The notes under the pieces: model-generated
What the model was told of the DNA's origin: nothing
The model's database searches: none
What the model saw: the letters and a program-made list of their open reading frames with translations, nothing else
Program-made: the position numbers and the translations under genes
In this document: one piece after another, positions 53,118 to 61,829 of the stretch
Layout of the letters: every line of letters begins with the position of its first letter
How positions within the stretch are numbered: position 1 is the stretch's first letter
Assembly (NCBI RefSeq): GCF_900637555.1
Contig: NZ_LR134378.1
Span: 72,001 to 136,000, forward strand
Reading direction: 5' to 3'
DNA: 64,000 nucleotides
Source: Lautropia mirabilis
GTDB taxonomy: Bacteria > Pseudomonadota > Gammaproteobacteria > Burkholderiales > Burkholderiaceae_E

Positions 53118-53570
53118 TCAGCCGCCGCAGCCGCCACTGCCACAGCCGCCGCCACCCCCACAGCCGCCGTGGTGCTTGGGTGGGGGAGGTTCGGCGTTGC
53201 CGTCGCGGCTGAGCCCCCGGGCCTCAAGCTGCGCCAGGTAGTCCTTCCAGAGGACGTCCTGGTCCTTGCCCAGCTGGTAGAGATAGTCCCAGGAATAGAT
53301 GCCGGAACCGTGGCCATCGCTGAAGACCGGGCGGATGGCGTAATTGCCCACCTGCTCGATCTCGGTGATCAGGACTTCACGCTTGCCGTACTGCAGCACG
53401 GCCTGGTCGGGCGAATGGCCCTGCACCTCGGCCGAGGGCGAATTGACGCGCAGGAACTCGAAGCTGAAGCGGAAGGCGGAGCCGTCACTGAAGTCCACAC
53501 CCAGCTCGCGCGAGCGCTGGTGGACAACGATGTTGGTGGGAAGCGGGGTATTCTGGGCCAGGCCAGCCAT
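53118..53570 (-). CDS. DUF971 protein with Gly/Cys-rich tail
   Basis: A 150-residue protein. Residues about 10-110 form the DUF971 domain (gamma-butyrobetaine-hydroxylase N-terminal-like: VDFSDGSAFRFSFEFLRV, GYAIRPVFSDGHGSGIYSW-type strand order). The last 18 residues are HHGGCGGGGGCGSGGCGG, with two His and three Cys among Gly, a likely metal- or Fe-S-binding tail. The domain is thought to be linked to iron-sulfur proteins, and it lies by the ubi genes. The Met is chosen because the preceding frame has no support. The gap to ubiE is 124 bp. Confidence 0.82.
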   Translation of the reverse strand: MAGLAQNTPLPTNIVVHQRSRELGVDFSDGSAFRFSFEFLRVNSPSAEVQGHSPDQAVLQYGKREVLITEIEQVGNYAIRPVFSDGHGSGIYSWDYLYQLGKDQDVLWKDYLAQLEARGLSRDGNAEPPPPKHHGGCGGGGGCGSGGCGG

Positions 53571-53829
53571 GATGACGGGATTGCAACACCGGGTTGTTGA
53601 ACAGTGCCTGCCGGGCAGACTCTGATAATCTTCAGACGGGGCCAGGCCCACGCCGATCCTGTGATGGTACCCGATTGGCGCGGGCCGATACGTTCTCGCC
53701 CGTCGGTCATCGGCGGCAGACCGTCGGCCGTTGCTGTTTTGCGGCGGCCTCGATATTGTGTGCCCAGTGGCGCGTCACGCAGCCGCCAGGGTTCCTTCCT
53801 TCGCCAGCACTCACCAGGAGTTGCATTCC

Positions 53830-54375
53830 ATGTCGAAACACGTTTCCGCCGCCGGCAGCCAGCCGGCCTTGTCCCGCCTGCCGCTGCAGGCTGCTGCCCT
53901 GCTGGCCGGCCTGGCGCTGGCTGCCTGCAGCCACCTGCCCTCGTCGAAGGACAGCGCCTCGACCACCACGAAAGAGGCTGCCGCACCGGCTGCTGCCCAG
54001 ACCGCCCCGGCCCCGGCCAGCAACCTGGAAGTGACCGCCACGATGACGATGAGCTGCGTGCCGACCAAGGAAGCCCAGGCACTGGGTCTGGTGCGCACCG
54101 AGGAAGTGCAGGCCGTCTACAAGATGCCGGCCGACAACCAGCCCGGCGATGCCGTGGTGGAGCTGAAGTTCGGCAACAAGGAATACACGCTGCACGAAGG
54201 CCCCGCCGCCTCGGGCTCGCGCTATGTCACGTCCGACGCCCTGTCGCCGCGTCACCAGGGTTTCTCGTGGCACAGCAAGCGCAATGAGGCCATCATTGCC
54301 GGCCTGGTGCCCGCCAGCGGCGTGAACGAAGTGGTGGACGGCCCGCTGCTCTATCGCTGCCTGGAAGCCAACTGA
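53830..54375 (+). CDS. MliC-like lipoprotein (possible c-type lysozyme inhibitor)
   Basis: A 181-residue lipoprotein with lipobox LAAC at about residue 33. An Ala/Thr/Pro linker is followed by an MliC/PliC-like domain: a Cys in TMTMSCVP, VVELKFGNKEYTLHE, SGSRYVTSDALS, a GFSWHSKRNEAIIAG stretch and a final YRC. The paired Cys and the SGSRY block fit the lysozyme-inhibitor fold. It is on the opposite strand to the ubi cluster and stands between HIT and DUF971 genes. AGGAG about nine bases before the ATG supports the start. Confidence 0.65.
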   Translation: MSKHVSAAGSQPALSRLPLQAAALLAGLALAACSHLPSSKDSASTTTKEAAAPAAAQTAPAPASNLEVTATMTMSCVPTKEAQALGLVRTEEVQAVYKMPADNQPGDAVVELKFGNKEYTLHEGPAASGSRYVTSDALSPRHQGFSWHSKRNEAIIAGLVPASGVNEVVDGPLLYRCLEAN

Positions 54376-54382
54376 TCCTGAA

Positions 54383-54406
54383 GGGCCCGCGCCGAAGGCC
54401 GGGCCC
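54383..54406. terminator. Bidirectional hairpin between convergent genes
   Basis: GGGCCCG and CGGGCCC form a perfect 7-bp stem with a 10-base loop between the MliC-like and HIT genes. T-runs are poor. Confidence 0.5.
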
Positions 54407-54418
54407 GGATGAAGATCT

Positions 54419-54880
54419 TCACGCAGAAAGCGCGCCGGCCAGCCAGCTTCGGAAGGCCGGCAGCGCTGCCGAGACCCGTTCCGCCACGGCACGGTGCTCT
54501 TCACTATCAGCCGGGCGCAAGACCGGCGACCAGACCGATCCCGGAAACTGTGGGTCGGACGGCCAGCGACCGATGATGTGCCAGTGCAGATGCGGCACCT
54601 GGTTGCCAAAGCTGGCCAGATTCACCTTGGCGGGCCGGAAATGAAGGCGCACGCCGTCTTCAAGCACCGACAGCACGCGCCACAGATACAGCCTGTCGGC
54701 ATCGGACAGATCCGTCATCTCGGGCAGATGCTGCTGCCAGATGACCCGGAAATAGGCAGGCTGCCCCGCTTCGGTTCCCACGTGAATGACGCGCAACCGC
54801 TCGTCCTGCCAGAGAACGTCTTCCCCCGCCGGATGGCAGAGCGGGCAATCGGGGGCTTCCAGGGGGCGAGTGTCAGTCAT
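54419..54880 (-). CDS. HIT-family nucleotide hydrolase/transferase
   Basis: A 153-residue cytosolic protein. The active-site His triad is HLHWHIIGRW (about residues 97-106), and an N-terminal CPLCH (zinc-type Cys pair) is present. The family acts on nucleotide phosphates. In Burkholderiales it is often upstream of DUF971 and ubiE, as on the minus strand here, although the MliC-like gene intervenes on the opposite strand. Confidence 0.88.
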   Translation of the reverse strand: MTDTRPLEAPDCPLCHPAGEDVLWQDERLRVIHVGTEAGQPAYFRVIWQQHLPEMTDLSDADRLYLWRVLSVLEDGVRLHFRPAKVNLASFGNQVPHLHWHIIGRWPSDPQFPGSVWSPVLRPADSEEHRAVAERVSAALPAFRSWLAGALSA

Positions 54881-54901
54881 GCTTGATCCGGCAAAGGCAG
54901 G

Positions 54902-56395
54902 TCAGTCCAGGGCGTCCTTGGGCAGCACCACCATGTAGTTGTCGATGTCGGTGTCGCTGCGCGAGCCCCAGTTGGAGTTGAACAGCACACGAGTGAAATC
55001 GGGATTGACGGTGGCCTGCGGCTCGGTCCAGTAGCCATTGTAGGCGCCATGGTGGTAGGCCAGCCCCTTCACCTGCGGATTGGGCGTCAGGCTCACAGCC
55101 ATCAGCTTCTCGTGCAGCCACTGACGCTTGCCATCGGCCGCGTAGGTGGAGACCAGCACCCAGCCCGGTTTCTTGAAGGCCCGCCCCGAGAAGTGCAGCG
55201 CGGTGGCGCTGTGATCCAGGTAGGTCTTGAAGAGCGTCGTGCGCTTGCCGGTTTCCAGGTCGGTCATGAAGACGTCACCGTCGGGGCTCTGATAGTCGAT
55301 GGAGACATAGACATCGCGCCCTTTCCCGTCCACGGCAATGTCGGAGTGCTCGGACTTGTGGTGCAGCTGGGTATAGTTCTTGAAGTCCAGCGTCCAGGCG
55401 CGAGTGCCCACGCCCTCGGTGTCGCCCGAGACCACGCAGCGCTTGCCGCCGGGGCTCATGCTCACGTGGTCAGGCCGGTCACCCTTGGTGTCCATCTTGC
55501 CCAGAATGCGGTCTTCCTTCAGGTCCCAGGCAAAGACACCCAGCGAGTGCCACTCGGCATCGTCCACCATGAAGCACCAGTAGCGACCGTCGGCCGAAGG
55601 CGCCCCTTCGGCCTTGGTCCAGGCCGCGGCCGCGCCGGGCCAGATCTTCTTCAGGCGGTCGCCGAAGTCTGCCACCTCGCGTACCGAGCCGTTTTTCACG
55701 TTCAGCTCGTAGAGCATCATGCCCAGGCCGTTGGCGGGCATGAAGTACAGCAGGTCGGGATCGGTGGGGTGCCACTGCAACTCAGCATCGCCAGCCGGCT
55801 TGGAGAGCCTTTCCACATACTCCAGCGTGTTGCCGTCGTACAGGTGCCAGGTGCCGTCGTTGGCACCGATGAGGATGCGGCTGCCATCGGCATTGAAGGC
55901 CTGGCGGCGGGAGTAGTCGTGCCGGGCAAAGCGCGCCAGCTTCTCCTCGGCATGATCGGTGACGCGCACCACGCAGTTGCCGTAGGCCGGATCGGCCTCC
56001 GGCAGGCCTTTCTTCGGCCGGGGCAGATCGGGCACGCCCTGCCCCGCGCCCGCCTGGGTGTCGATGGACTTGAGCCGACGCTGCTTGTGCTTGGCCAGGA
56101 GCGTGGTGCAACCCTTGGTACCGGTGACGGCGGAGATGGAAGAGTCTCCACCACTGCTCCCTGCTCCGCCTCCGCCAGCAGCGCCAACCGTGCCGGCGTC
56201 ACCACTGCCGGCGGCCGAACAGCCCAGCATTAGCATGGCGGCAGACAGCACCAGCCAGCCGGCGCGCCGTGGACCGGGCCGGGCGAAGCCAGGGTGACTG
56301 GAAACAGGGATTCTTGCGGGATGGGCCACCACGGACGTGGCAGCAGACTGCCCGACGCGAACGCGGCGGGCGAGGAACGAGCGAAATTCAGTCAT
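54902..56395 (-). CDS. Secreted beta-propeller lipoprotein
   Basis: A 497-residue predicted lipoprotein (lipobox LMLGC at about residues 55-59, after an unusually long 42-residue Arg-rich N-region). A Gly/Ser-rich linker follows. Residues about 130-497 show repeating blade-like strands with WD/PD40-type turns: NADGSRILIGANDGTWHLYDG, HPTDPDLLYFMPANGLG, SPGGKRCVVSGD and NPDFTRVLFNSNWGSRSDTDID. This resembles TolB/oligogalacturonate-lyase-like propellers. The function is not known. It lies 21 bp upstream of the HIT gene on the same strand. A later start giving a normal signal peptide is possible but no ATG was found. Confidence 0.7.
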   Translation of the reverse strand: MTEFRSFLARRVRVGQSAATSVVAHPARIPVSSHPGFARPGPRRAGWLVLSAAMLMLGCSAAGSGDAGTVGAAGGGGAGSSGGDSSISAVTGTKGCTTLLAKHKQRRLKSIDTQAGAGQGVPDLPRPKKGLPEADPAYGNCVVRVTDHAEEKLARFARHDYSRRQAFNADGSRILIGANDGTWHLYDGNTLEYVERLSKPAGDAELQWHPTDPDLLYFMPANGLGMMLYELNVKNGSVREVADFGDRLKKIWPGAAAAWTKAEGAPSADGRYWCFMVDDAEWHSLGVFAWDLKEDRILGKMDTKGDRPDHVSMSPGGKRCVVSGDTEGVGTRAWTLDFKNYTQLHHKSEHSDIAVDGKGRDVYVSIDYQSPDGDVFMTDLETGKRTTLFKTYLDHSATALHFSGRAFKKPGWVLVSTYAADGKRQWLHEKLMAVSLTPNPQVKGLAYHHGAYNGYWTEPQATVNPDFTRVLFNSNWGSRSDTDIDNYMVVLPKDALD

Positions 56396-56576
56396 GATGC
56401 TGCGCGCAATGGAAAGGCTTGCTGCAGCATTCTTTCATGGAAACGTTGCGCCCATGCCGCACAGCCCAACACAAAACGCAAGAAGCGTGACAGAGATGGC
56501 AGGTTGTGTCAGGTCGGACGGGAACGACAGGCACGCCGTCCCTCAGGAAACAGGCGGCAGGCGCGCCGACCGTCGA

Positions 56577-56906
56577 TCAGTCGATCCAGTCGACGCGCGC
56601 CAGACGCTTGACGAGCTTCACCCAGGTGGAGACCATGGCAATGGCCAATACGCCGATGCCGATGCCACCGCCGATGACCTTGGTGCGGGCATGGGCCCAG
56701 AAGTCATCCATCATGCCCGAGATGGCATTCAGCTCGGTGAACCAGGTGGTGACCACGACGATGAGGGCAACGGCCAGGGCAGTCATCACCGCCATGAGCT
56801 TGACGATGGCCAAGCGCTCTGCGTTGTACGATGCAGACGGGGTTGTCGGGGCGGATTGAACCACAGCTGCATCTGCGGGCAGCGTGGCCGACGTGTGGGG
56901 GGGCAT
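56577..56906 (-). CDS. Small hypothetical membrane protein (two TM segments)
   Basis: A 109-residue protein. The N-terminal 30 residues are hydrophilic. TM1 is VKLMAVMTALAVALIVVVTTWF (about 36-57), and TM2 is VIGGGIGIGVLAIAMVSTWV (about 77-96), then a basic tail VKRLARVDWID. The ATG at 56906 has GGAG nearby; a TTG 11 codons earlier is also open. No family is recognised. Confidence 0.55.
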   Translation of the reverse strand: MPPHTSATLPADAAVVQSAPTTPSASYNAERLAIVKLMAVMTALAVALIVVVTTWFTELNAISGMMDDFWAHARTKVIGGGIGIGVLAIAMVSTWVKLVKRLARVDWID

Positions 56907-57273
56907 TTCCGGAAGCTCCGAAACGGAAAGGACGTGCAAGAAAGGGGCTCAGCGCAGAGAATGCTGTATCGCCCCGACAACGACAACCCCCGCCTATCAA
57001 TAACCCATATTCACGAATCAAATAACATGCTGCAACGCAGCAAAGCCCTGAAGTCGGCCCCGGAAAATCCGTGAAAAAGGCCCGCAGACCGTGCGTCAGA
57101 CGCCGCTTCTTCCCCGAATGAAGCCGTTTGTCGTCCCTGCAATGCAGCAAGCCCGGGGCTGCACCGATCCCCTGCCAGCCCCCGTCTGTCGGATGAAAGA
57201 GACACCCGAACGGGGTGCACCGCAAAAACGGCCTTCATTCATCACATGAACACCGGGCATTCATGATTCAGTC
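56907..57273. other. Gap without a supported gene
   Basis: About 370 bp between a small membrane protein and the DedA-like gene (both minus strand). Part of it (56940-57040) is rich in A/T and may hold the promoter of the small membrane protein. Confidence 0.4.
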
Positions 57274-57762
57274 TCAGAAAAGTCCCTTCAGCGAGGCCCA
57301 CCAGCTGTCGGGCACCCACATCAGCATGCCGGTCATGAACACGTAGCGCAGGAACTTGCCCAGTGCCATCCACAGGATGGAAGGAGCCAGCGGCAGGCGC
57401 AGCCAGCCGGCCACGGCACACAGCGGATCACCCACCGCGGGCAGGAAGGAAAACAGCAGCGCACGCGGGCCCAGGCGCTCGAACCACTTCAGGTAATGGG
57501 TCTGACGGTCGGGCGCCATGACATGCTTGGCACCACGCCCCATCCAGTAGTTGATGACGCCCCCCAGCGTGTTGCCGGCGGTAGCCACCACCATGGCCAG
57601 CCAGAAGAGGTCGGGCCGCATGCTGACGTAAGCAAAAACGGCGGGTTCGGAACCCAGCGGCAGCAAGGTGGCCGAGACGAGCGCCACCACGAAGACGGTG
57701 GCCAGCCCGTTCTTGGGCAGCGCAAACCAGGTCAGCGCCTGGTCGAGAAGTGTCTGGAGCAT
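57274..57762 (-). CDS. DedA/YqaA-type (VTT domain) membrane protein
   Basis: A 162-residue inner-membrane protein of the YqaA subgroup. Hydrophobic segments are at about 15-38, 52-72, 100-125 and 135-155. LPLGSEPAVFAYVSMRPD and GNTLGGVINYWMGRGAKHV contain the conserved Glu and the Gly-rich turn of the VTT/SNARE-associated fold. Members are linked to lipid scrambling or proton-dependent transport. It is divergent from ilvA with 122 bp between them. Confidence 0.82.
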   Translation of the reverse strand: MLQTLLDQALTWFALPKNGLATVFVVALVSATLLPLGSEPAVFAYVSMRPDLFWLAMVVATAGNTLGGVINYWMGRGAKHVMAPDRQTHYLKWFERLGPRALLFSFLPAVGDPLCAVAGWLRLPLAPSILWMALGKFLRYVFMTGMLMWVPDSWWASLKGLF

Positions 57763-57884
57763 TGAAATGGCCCGGCGGCCGGGCAGCGGGACCATGGCAG
57801 GGTCTCACGCCGCCCGAAAGGAGTGCAGCAAAAGCGCCGTATTATAGGGACCGCATTCCTTTATCCCAGCCTGTTCCTCTGCCC

Positions 57885-59465
57885 ATGTCCATCGAGTACC
57901 TGAAACGGATCCTGAACGCCCGCGTCTACGAAGTGGCGGAAGAAACGCCGCTGGATCCCGCACCGGCACTGTCGGCCCGTCTGGGCAACCGGGTACTGCT
58001 CAAGCGTGAGGACATGCAGCCCGTTTTCTCGTTCAAGCTGCGCGGCGCCTACAACAAGATGGCCAACCTCAGCGCCGAGGAACGTGCCCGGGGCGTGATC
58101 TGCGCCTCGGCCGGCAACCATGCCCAGGGTGTGGCACTGTCGGCACGCAAGCTGGGCTGTCGGGCGGTCATCGTCATGCCCGTCACCACCCCCACCCTGA
58201 AGGTGGATGCGGTTCGCGCCCGCGGTGGCGAGGTGGTGCTGCAGGGCGAATCCTTCAGCGACGCCTACCAGCACGCCCTGAAACTGCAGGCCGAACAGGG
58301 CCTCACCTTCGTGCATCCGTTCGATGACCCGGACGTGATCGCCGGCCAGGGCACCATCGCCATGGAGATCCTGCGCCAGCACCGGGCGCCCGTGGACGCC
58401 ATCTTCGTGGCCATCGGGGGCGGCGGGCTGATCGCGGGCATCGCCGCCTACGTGAAGGCCATCCGCCCCGGCATCAGGATCATCGGGGTGGAGACCTACG
58501 ATGCCGACGCGATGCGCCAGTCGCTGGCAGCCGGCCAGCCGGTGACGCTGGACGACGTGGGACTGTTTGCCGACGGCACGGCGGTCAAGCGCGTGGGCGA
58601 CGAGACCTTCGCGCTGTGCAGGGAGTACGTCGACGACATCATCCTGGTGGATACCGACCAGATCTGCGCGGCGCTCAAGGACGCCTTCGAGGACACCCGG
58701 GCCATTCTGGAGCCATCAGGTGCGCTGGCACTGGCCGGCCTGAAGGCCTGGGCCAAGCGCGAGCAGGTGCAGGACCGCACCCTGGTGGCCGTGGCCAGCG
58801 GCGCCAACATGAACTTCGACCGCCTGCGCTTCGTGTCCGAACGCGCCGAGATCGGTGAATCCCGCGAGGCGGTGTTTGCCGTGACCATCCCCGAGCGGCG
58901 CGGCAGCTTCCTGCAGTTCTGCCGACTGGTGGGCCGTCATTCCGTCACCGAGTTCAACTATCGCATTGCCGATTCCGACAAGGCCCATATCTACGTGGGC
59001 ATCCAGGTCAGCGGCCGCGAGGAAGCCGGGCGGATCGCCAACCGGCTGCGCACGGCCGGCTTCGAGACCCTGGACCTGACCGACGACGATCTGGCCAAGT
59101 CGCACCTGCGCCACCTGGTGGGCGGACGCTCGCTGCTGGCCCGCGACGAGGTGCTGTACCGCTTCGAGTTCCCCGAGCGCCCCGGGGCGCTGCTGCGCTT
59201 CCTGGAGGCCCTGCCCGCCGACTGGAACATCTCGCTGTTCCATTATCGCAATCACGGGTCGGACTTTGGGCGCGCCCTGGCCGGTATTCAGGTACCGTTG
59301 GAGGACCGGCCCCGCTATGAACAGGTGCTGGCTGCTCTGGGGTACCCGTACCGGAACGAATCGGAACATCCCGCCTACCGCCTGTTCTTGACAGCGGAAA
59401 ACAACCTGTCCGACACTGCCGGACTGTCAGGACAACCTTTTACACAAATTTCGTCCCCAGAATGA
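57885..59465 (+). CDS. ilvA: Threonine ammonia-lyase, biosynthetic
   Basis: A 526-residue PLP enzyme that makes 2-oxobutanoate for isoleucine synthesis. The catalytic domain (1 to about 330) has LLKREDMQPVFSFKLRGAYN, with the PLP Lys, the GNHAQGVALSA block and the glycine-rich IGGGGLIAG phosphate loop. Two ACT-type regulatory domains follow (about 335-420, RRGSFLQFCRLVG; 430-510, FPERPGALLRFLEAL), giving isoleucine and valine control. Length matches the long form. The ATG lies just after an A/T-rich promoter region shared with the divergent DedA-like gene. Confidence 0.95.
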   Translation: MSIEYLKRILNARVYEVAEETPLDPAPALSARLGNRVLLKREDMQPVFSFKLRGAYNKMANLSAEERARGVICASAGNHAQGVALSARKLGCRAVIVMPVTTPTLKVDAVRARGGEVVLQGESFSDAYQHALKLQAEQGLTFVHPFDDPDVIAGQGTIAMEILRQHRAPVDAIFVAIGGGGLIAGIAAYVKAIRPGIRIIGVETYDADAMRQSLAAGQPVTLDDVGLFADGTAVKRVGDETFALCREYVDDIILVDTDQICAALKDAFEDTRAILEPSGALALAGLKAWAKREQVQDRTLVAVASGANMNFDRLRFVSERAEIGESREAVFAVTIPERRGSFLQFCRLVGRHSVTEFNYRIADSDKAHIYVGIQVSGREEAGRIANRLRTAGFETLDLTDDDLAKSHLRHLVGGRSLLARDEVLYRFEFPERPGALLRFLEALPADWNISLFHYRNHGSDFGRALAGIQVPLEDRPRYEQVLAALGYPYRNESEHPAYRLFLTAENNLSDTAGLSGQPFTQISSPE

Positions 59466-59508
59466 AACGATGCACATATCGCCCGGGGACGTGCGATAGA
59501 ATACGGCG

Positions 59509-60243
59509 ATGAGAATAGCGATCATTGAAGACGACAAGGCAGTGGCTTCGCAGCTGGTCCATTCGCTCAGCGTGGAAGGGGACACTTGCCATCTTTTCAA
59601 CGAGGCCGCGTCCTTCCTGGCGGCCCTGCCGCGTGAGAGCTTCGATGCCTGCATCGTCGACCTCATGCTGCCGGGCATGGACGGCAAGGCGCTGGTGCGA
59701 CTGCTGCGCGAACGCAAGAACCCGCTGCCGGTCATGGTGCTCACCTCGCAGGACGCCGAGAGCGAGGTCATCAGCGCGCTGGATGCCGGTGCCGACGACT
59801 TCGTGGTCAAGCCTGCCCGCGCCGGCGAGCTGCGTGCCCGCCTGAAGGCCTTGGTGCGCCGCGCCGGCCTGGGCGACATCCACGGCACCATCTTCGAATA
59901 CGATCGTTTCCGTTTCGACCTGCAGCGCCAGACCGCGCAGGACAGCGGCCGTATCGTCGAACTGACACAAAAGGAATTCCAGCTGGCGCTGCTGTTCCTG
60001 AACAACATCGGCAAGCCGCTGTCGCGCGGGCACATCCGCGAGGCCGTCTGGGGGCGTGATTCCGAGGTGCCTTCGCGTACCATGGACACCCACGTCTCGC
60101 GCGTGCGCAGCAAGCTCACGCTGCGGCCGGAAAGCGGCTACCTGCTGGCGCCGGTCTACAGCTACGGCTATCGGCTTGAGCGGCTGCGCGACGAGGGCGA
60201 GGATGCCGATGGCGGCGCCCCTGCGCCCGCGGAAAACAGCTGA
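59509..60243 (+). CDS. OmpR-family response regulator
   Basis: A 244-residue cytosolic regulator. Its receiver domain (1-118) has the acidic pair IIEDDKA, phospho-acceptor Asp51 in IVDLMLPGMDG, a Thr/Ser switch VMVLTSQD and the Lys in FVVKPARAGEL. The C-terminal OmpR/PhoB winged helix (about 130-230) shows LTQKEFQLALLFLNN and RTMDTHVSRVRSKL. It leads an operon with a FecR/LysM protein and a CHASE2 histidine kinase, its probable partner. A TAGAAT box (59497-59502) lies right before the ATG. Confidence 0.9.
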   Translation: MRIAIIEDDKAVASQLVHSLSVEGDTCHLFNEAASFLAALPRESFDACIVDLMLPGMDGKALVRLLRERKNPLPVMVLTSQDAESEVISALDAGADDFVVKPARAGELRARLKALVRRAGLGDIHGTIFEYDRFRFDLQRQTAQDSGRIVELTQKEFQLALLFLNNIGKPLSRGHIREAVWGRDSEVPSRTMDTHVSRVRSKLTLRPESGYLLAPVYSYGYRLERLRDEGEDADGGAPAPAENS

Positions 60244-60269
60244 AAGAAGCCCAACCTGAAGGAAATGGC

Positions 60270-61820
60270 GTGACCCCCATGGAACGGCCCGACGCCGGCC
60301 GCCTTTGCTGTCCGGCACGTCATGGCGGCGTGTGGCTGCTTGCCCTGCTGACTACCCTGCCGGCGGGCCTCACCCTGGCAGAAGGCACATCCACATCAAC
60401 GGGCGGCACGCCGGCCGCCCCGTCGGCAACGGCCAAGCCCGCCGACAACGAAATCCTCCTCTACCACGTCCAGCCCGGCGACACGCTGCTGGGCCTGTCG
60501 CGCGAAAAGCTCGACACCCCCGAGCGCTGGCGCGACGTGCAGAAGCTCAACCACATCGGCAACCCGCGCCATCTGCAGCCAGGCACCACGCTCAGGATGC
60601 TGCCCGGCTGGCTCAAGCCCAAGGTGGCCCAGGCCCTGCTGGAATCAGCCTCCAACCAGGTGAAGCTGAACGGAAAGCCGGCGCATGATGGCGCCGCCAT
60701 TCCCGAAGGCACCACGGTACAGACCGGCCCGGACAGCGCCGCCGTCATCACCCTGCCCGACGGCACGCGGCTGCGCATTCCGTCGGCCACCGAGGTGCGG
60801 CTGGAGCGGCTGCGCGCCTACCACGGCGAACGCCATCTGGACGCCGGCTTCCTGCTCCGGCACGGCAGCATCGAGCCCGACTCTCCGGGTAAGCGCAGCC
60901 GCCCACTCAACATCAGGACGCCTTCGGGCAACGCCGCCGTGCGCGGCACGCACTTCCGCGTGCATGCCGAAGGCCAGCGCAGCACGGTGGAAGTGCTGCG
61001 CGGCCGGGTGGCCGCCGGCAACCGCAAGTCCACGGCCGACGTGGACGCGGGCAAGGGCGCCTGGTTCACGGCCAAGAGCAAGCCCGTGGTGGCCCAGCTG
61101 CTGCCCGCCCCCGATCTGGGCGGCATCCAGGGCCGCACCTGGACGCAGACCGCCCCGCACCTGCCACTGCCCGCTCTCGCGGGCGATGCCGCGGCCTACC
61201 ACGTGGAAGTCTCCACCCGGCCCGACTTCAGCGCCGTGCTGCTGGACACCCGCACCCGGGAACCCGGCTTCGTGCTGCCGTCGCGGCAGGACGGCCCCCA
61301 CTATGTGCGCGTCAGCGCCATCTCGCGCACGGGCATCGAGGGCTATGTCGGCACCACCGAGGTGCAGGTCCTGGCCCGTCCGCTCCCGCCCCGGCTGCAG
61401 CCGCAGCCTGACGAGGTGCAGGTCGACGACCGGCCTGTCCGATTCCGGTGGCTGGACACGCCCGACACGTCTGCTGCGGGCGGCACGACCGAGGCGGGCG
61501 GCAAGACGTCCAGCGCGGCAGACCGCACCTACCGCATCCAGGTCGCTGGCGACGCCGAGTTTGCCCAGGTGCTGCACGACGAGGTGGCCATCCACCCCGA
61601 GGATCTCATCCGTCTGGACACCCGCAAACCGCTGGAGCGCTGGTGGCGGGTGGCCTGCGTCGAGAAGGGGCGACAGGGCCCATGGAGCGAACCCCAGAAA
61701 TTCCGGCTGCGTGTGGGGGCGCCCATCATCGAGGCCCGCCCTCTGCCGGCCGTGCGTACGGGCAGCGATGAGCCCGTGCGTACCGGCCACGGTGACTTCC
61801 TCCTGCTCTCTCCTCGCTGA
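60270..61820 (+). CDS. FecR-domain and LysM-domain periplasmic protein
   Basis: A 516-residue secreted protein. A signal peptide (VWLLALLTTLPAGLTLAEG) is near residues 21-40. A LysM domain (about 63-112, LYHVQPGDTLLGLSREKLDTP) binds peptidoglycan. A FecR-like domain (about 125-260) shows VQTGPDSAAVITLPDGTRLRI and IRTPSGNAAVRGTHFRVHAE. The last 250 residues have fibronectin-like strands (YHVEVSTRPDFSAVLLDTR, YRIQVAGDAEFAQVL). The combination of regulator, FecR/LysM protein and CHASE2 kinase suggests that it reports cell-wall or surface state to the kinase. GTG start with GAAGGAA upstream. Confidence 0.85.
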   Translation: MTPMERPDAGRLCCPARHGGVWLLALLTTLPAGLTLAEGTSTSTGGTPAAPSATAKPADNEILLYHVQPGDTLLGLSREKLDTPERWRDVQKLNHIGNPRHLQPGTTLRMLPGWLKPKVAQALLESASNQVKLNGKPAHDGAAIPEGTTVQTGPDSAAVITLPDGTRLRIPSATEVRLERLRAYHGERHLDAGFLLRHGSIEPDSPGKRSRPLNIRTPSGNAAVRGTHFRVHAEGQRSTVEVLRGRVAAGNRKSTADVDAGKGAWFTAKSKPVVAQLLPAPDLGGIQGRTWTQTAPHLPLPALAGDAAAYHVEVSTRPDFSAVLLDTRTREPGFVLPSRQDGPHYVRVSAISRTGIEGYVGTTEVQVLARPLPPRLQPQPDEVQVDDRPVRFRWLDTPDTSAAGGTTEAGGKTSSAADRTYRIQVAGDAEFAQVLHDEVAIHPEDLIRLDTRKPLERWWRVACVEKGRQGPWSEPQKFRLRVGAPIIEARPLPAVRTGSDEPVRTGHGDFLLLSPR

Positions 61821-61829
61821 CCCGCGCCG

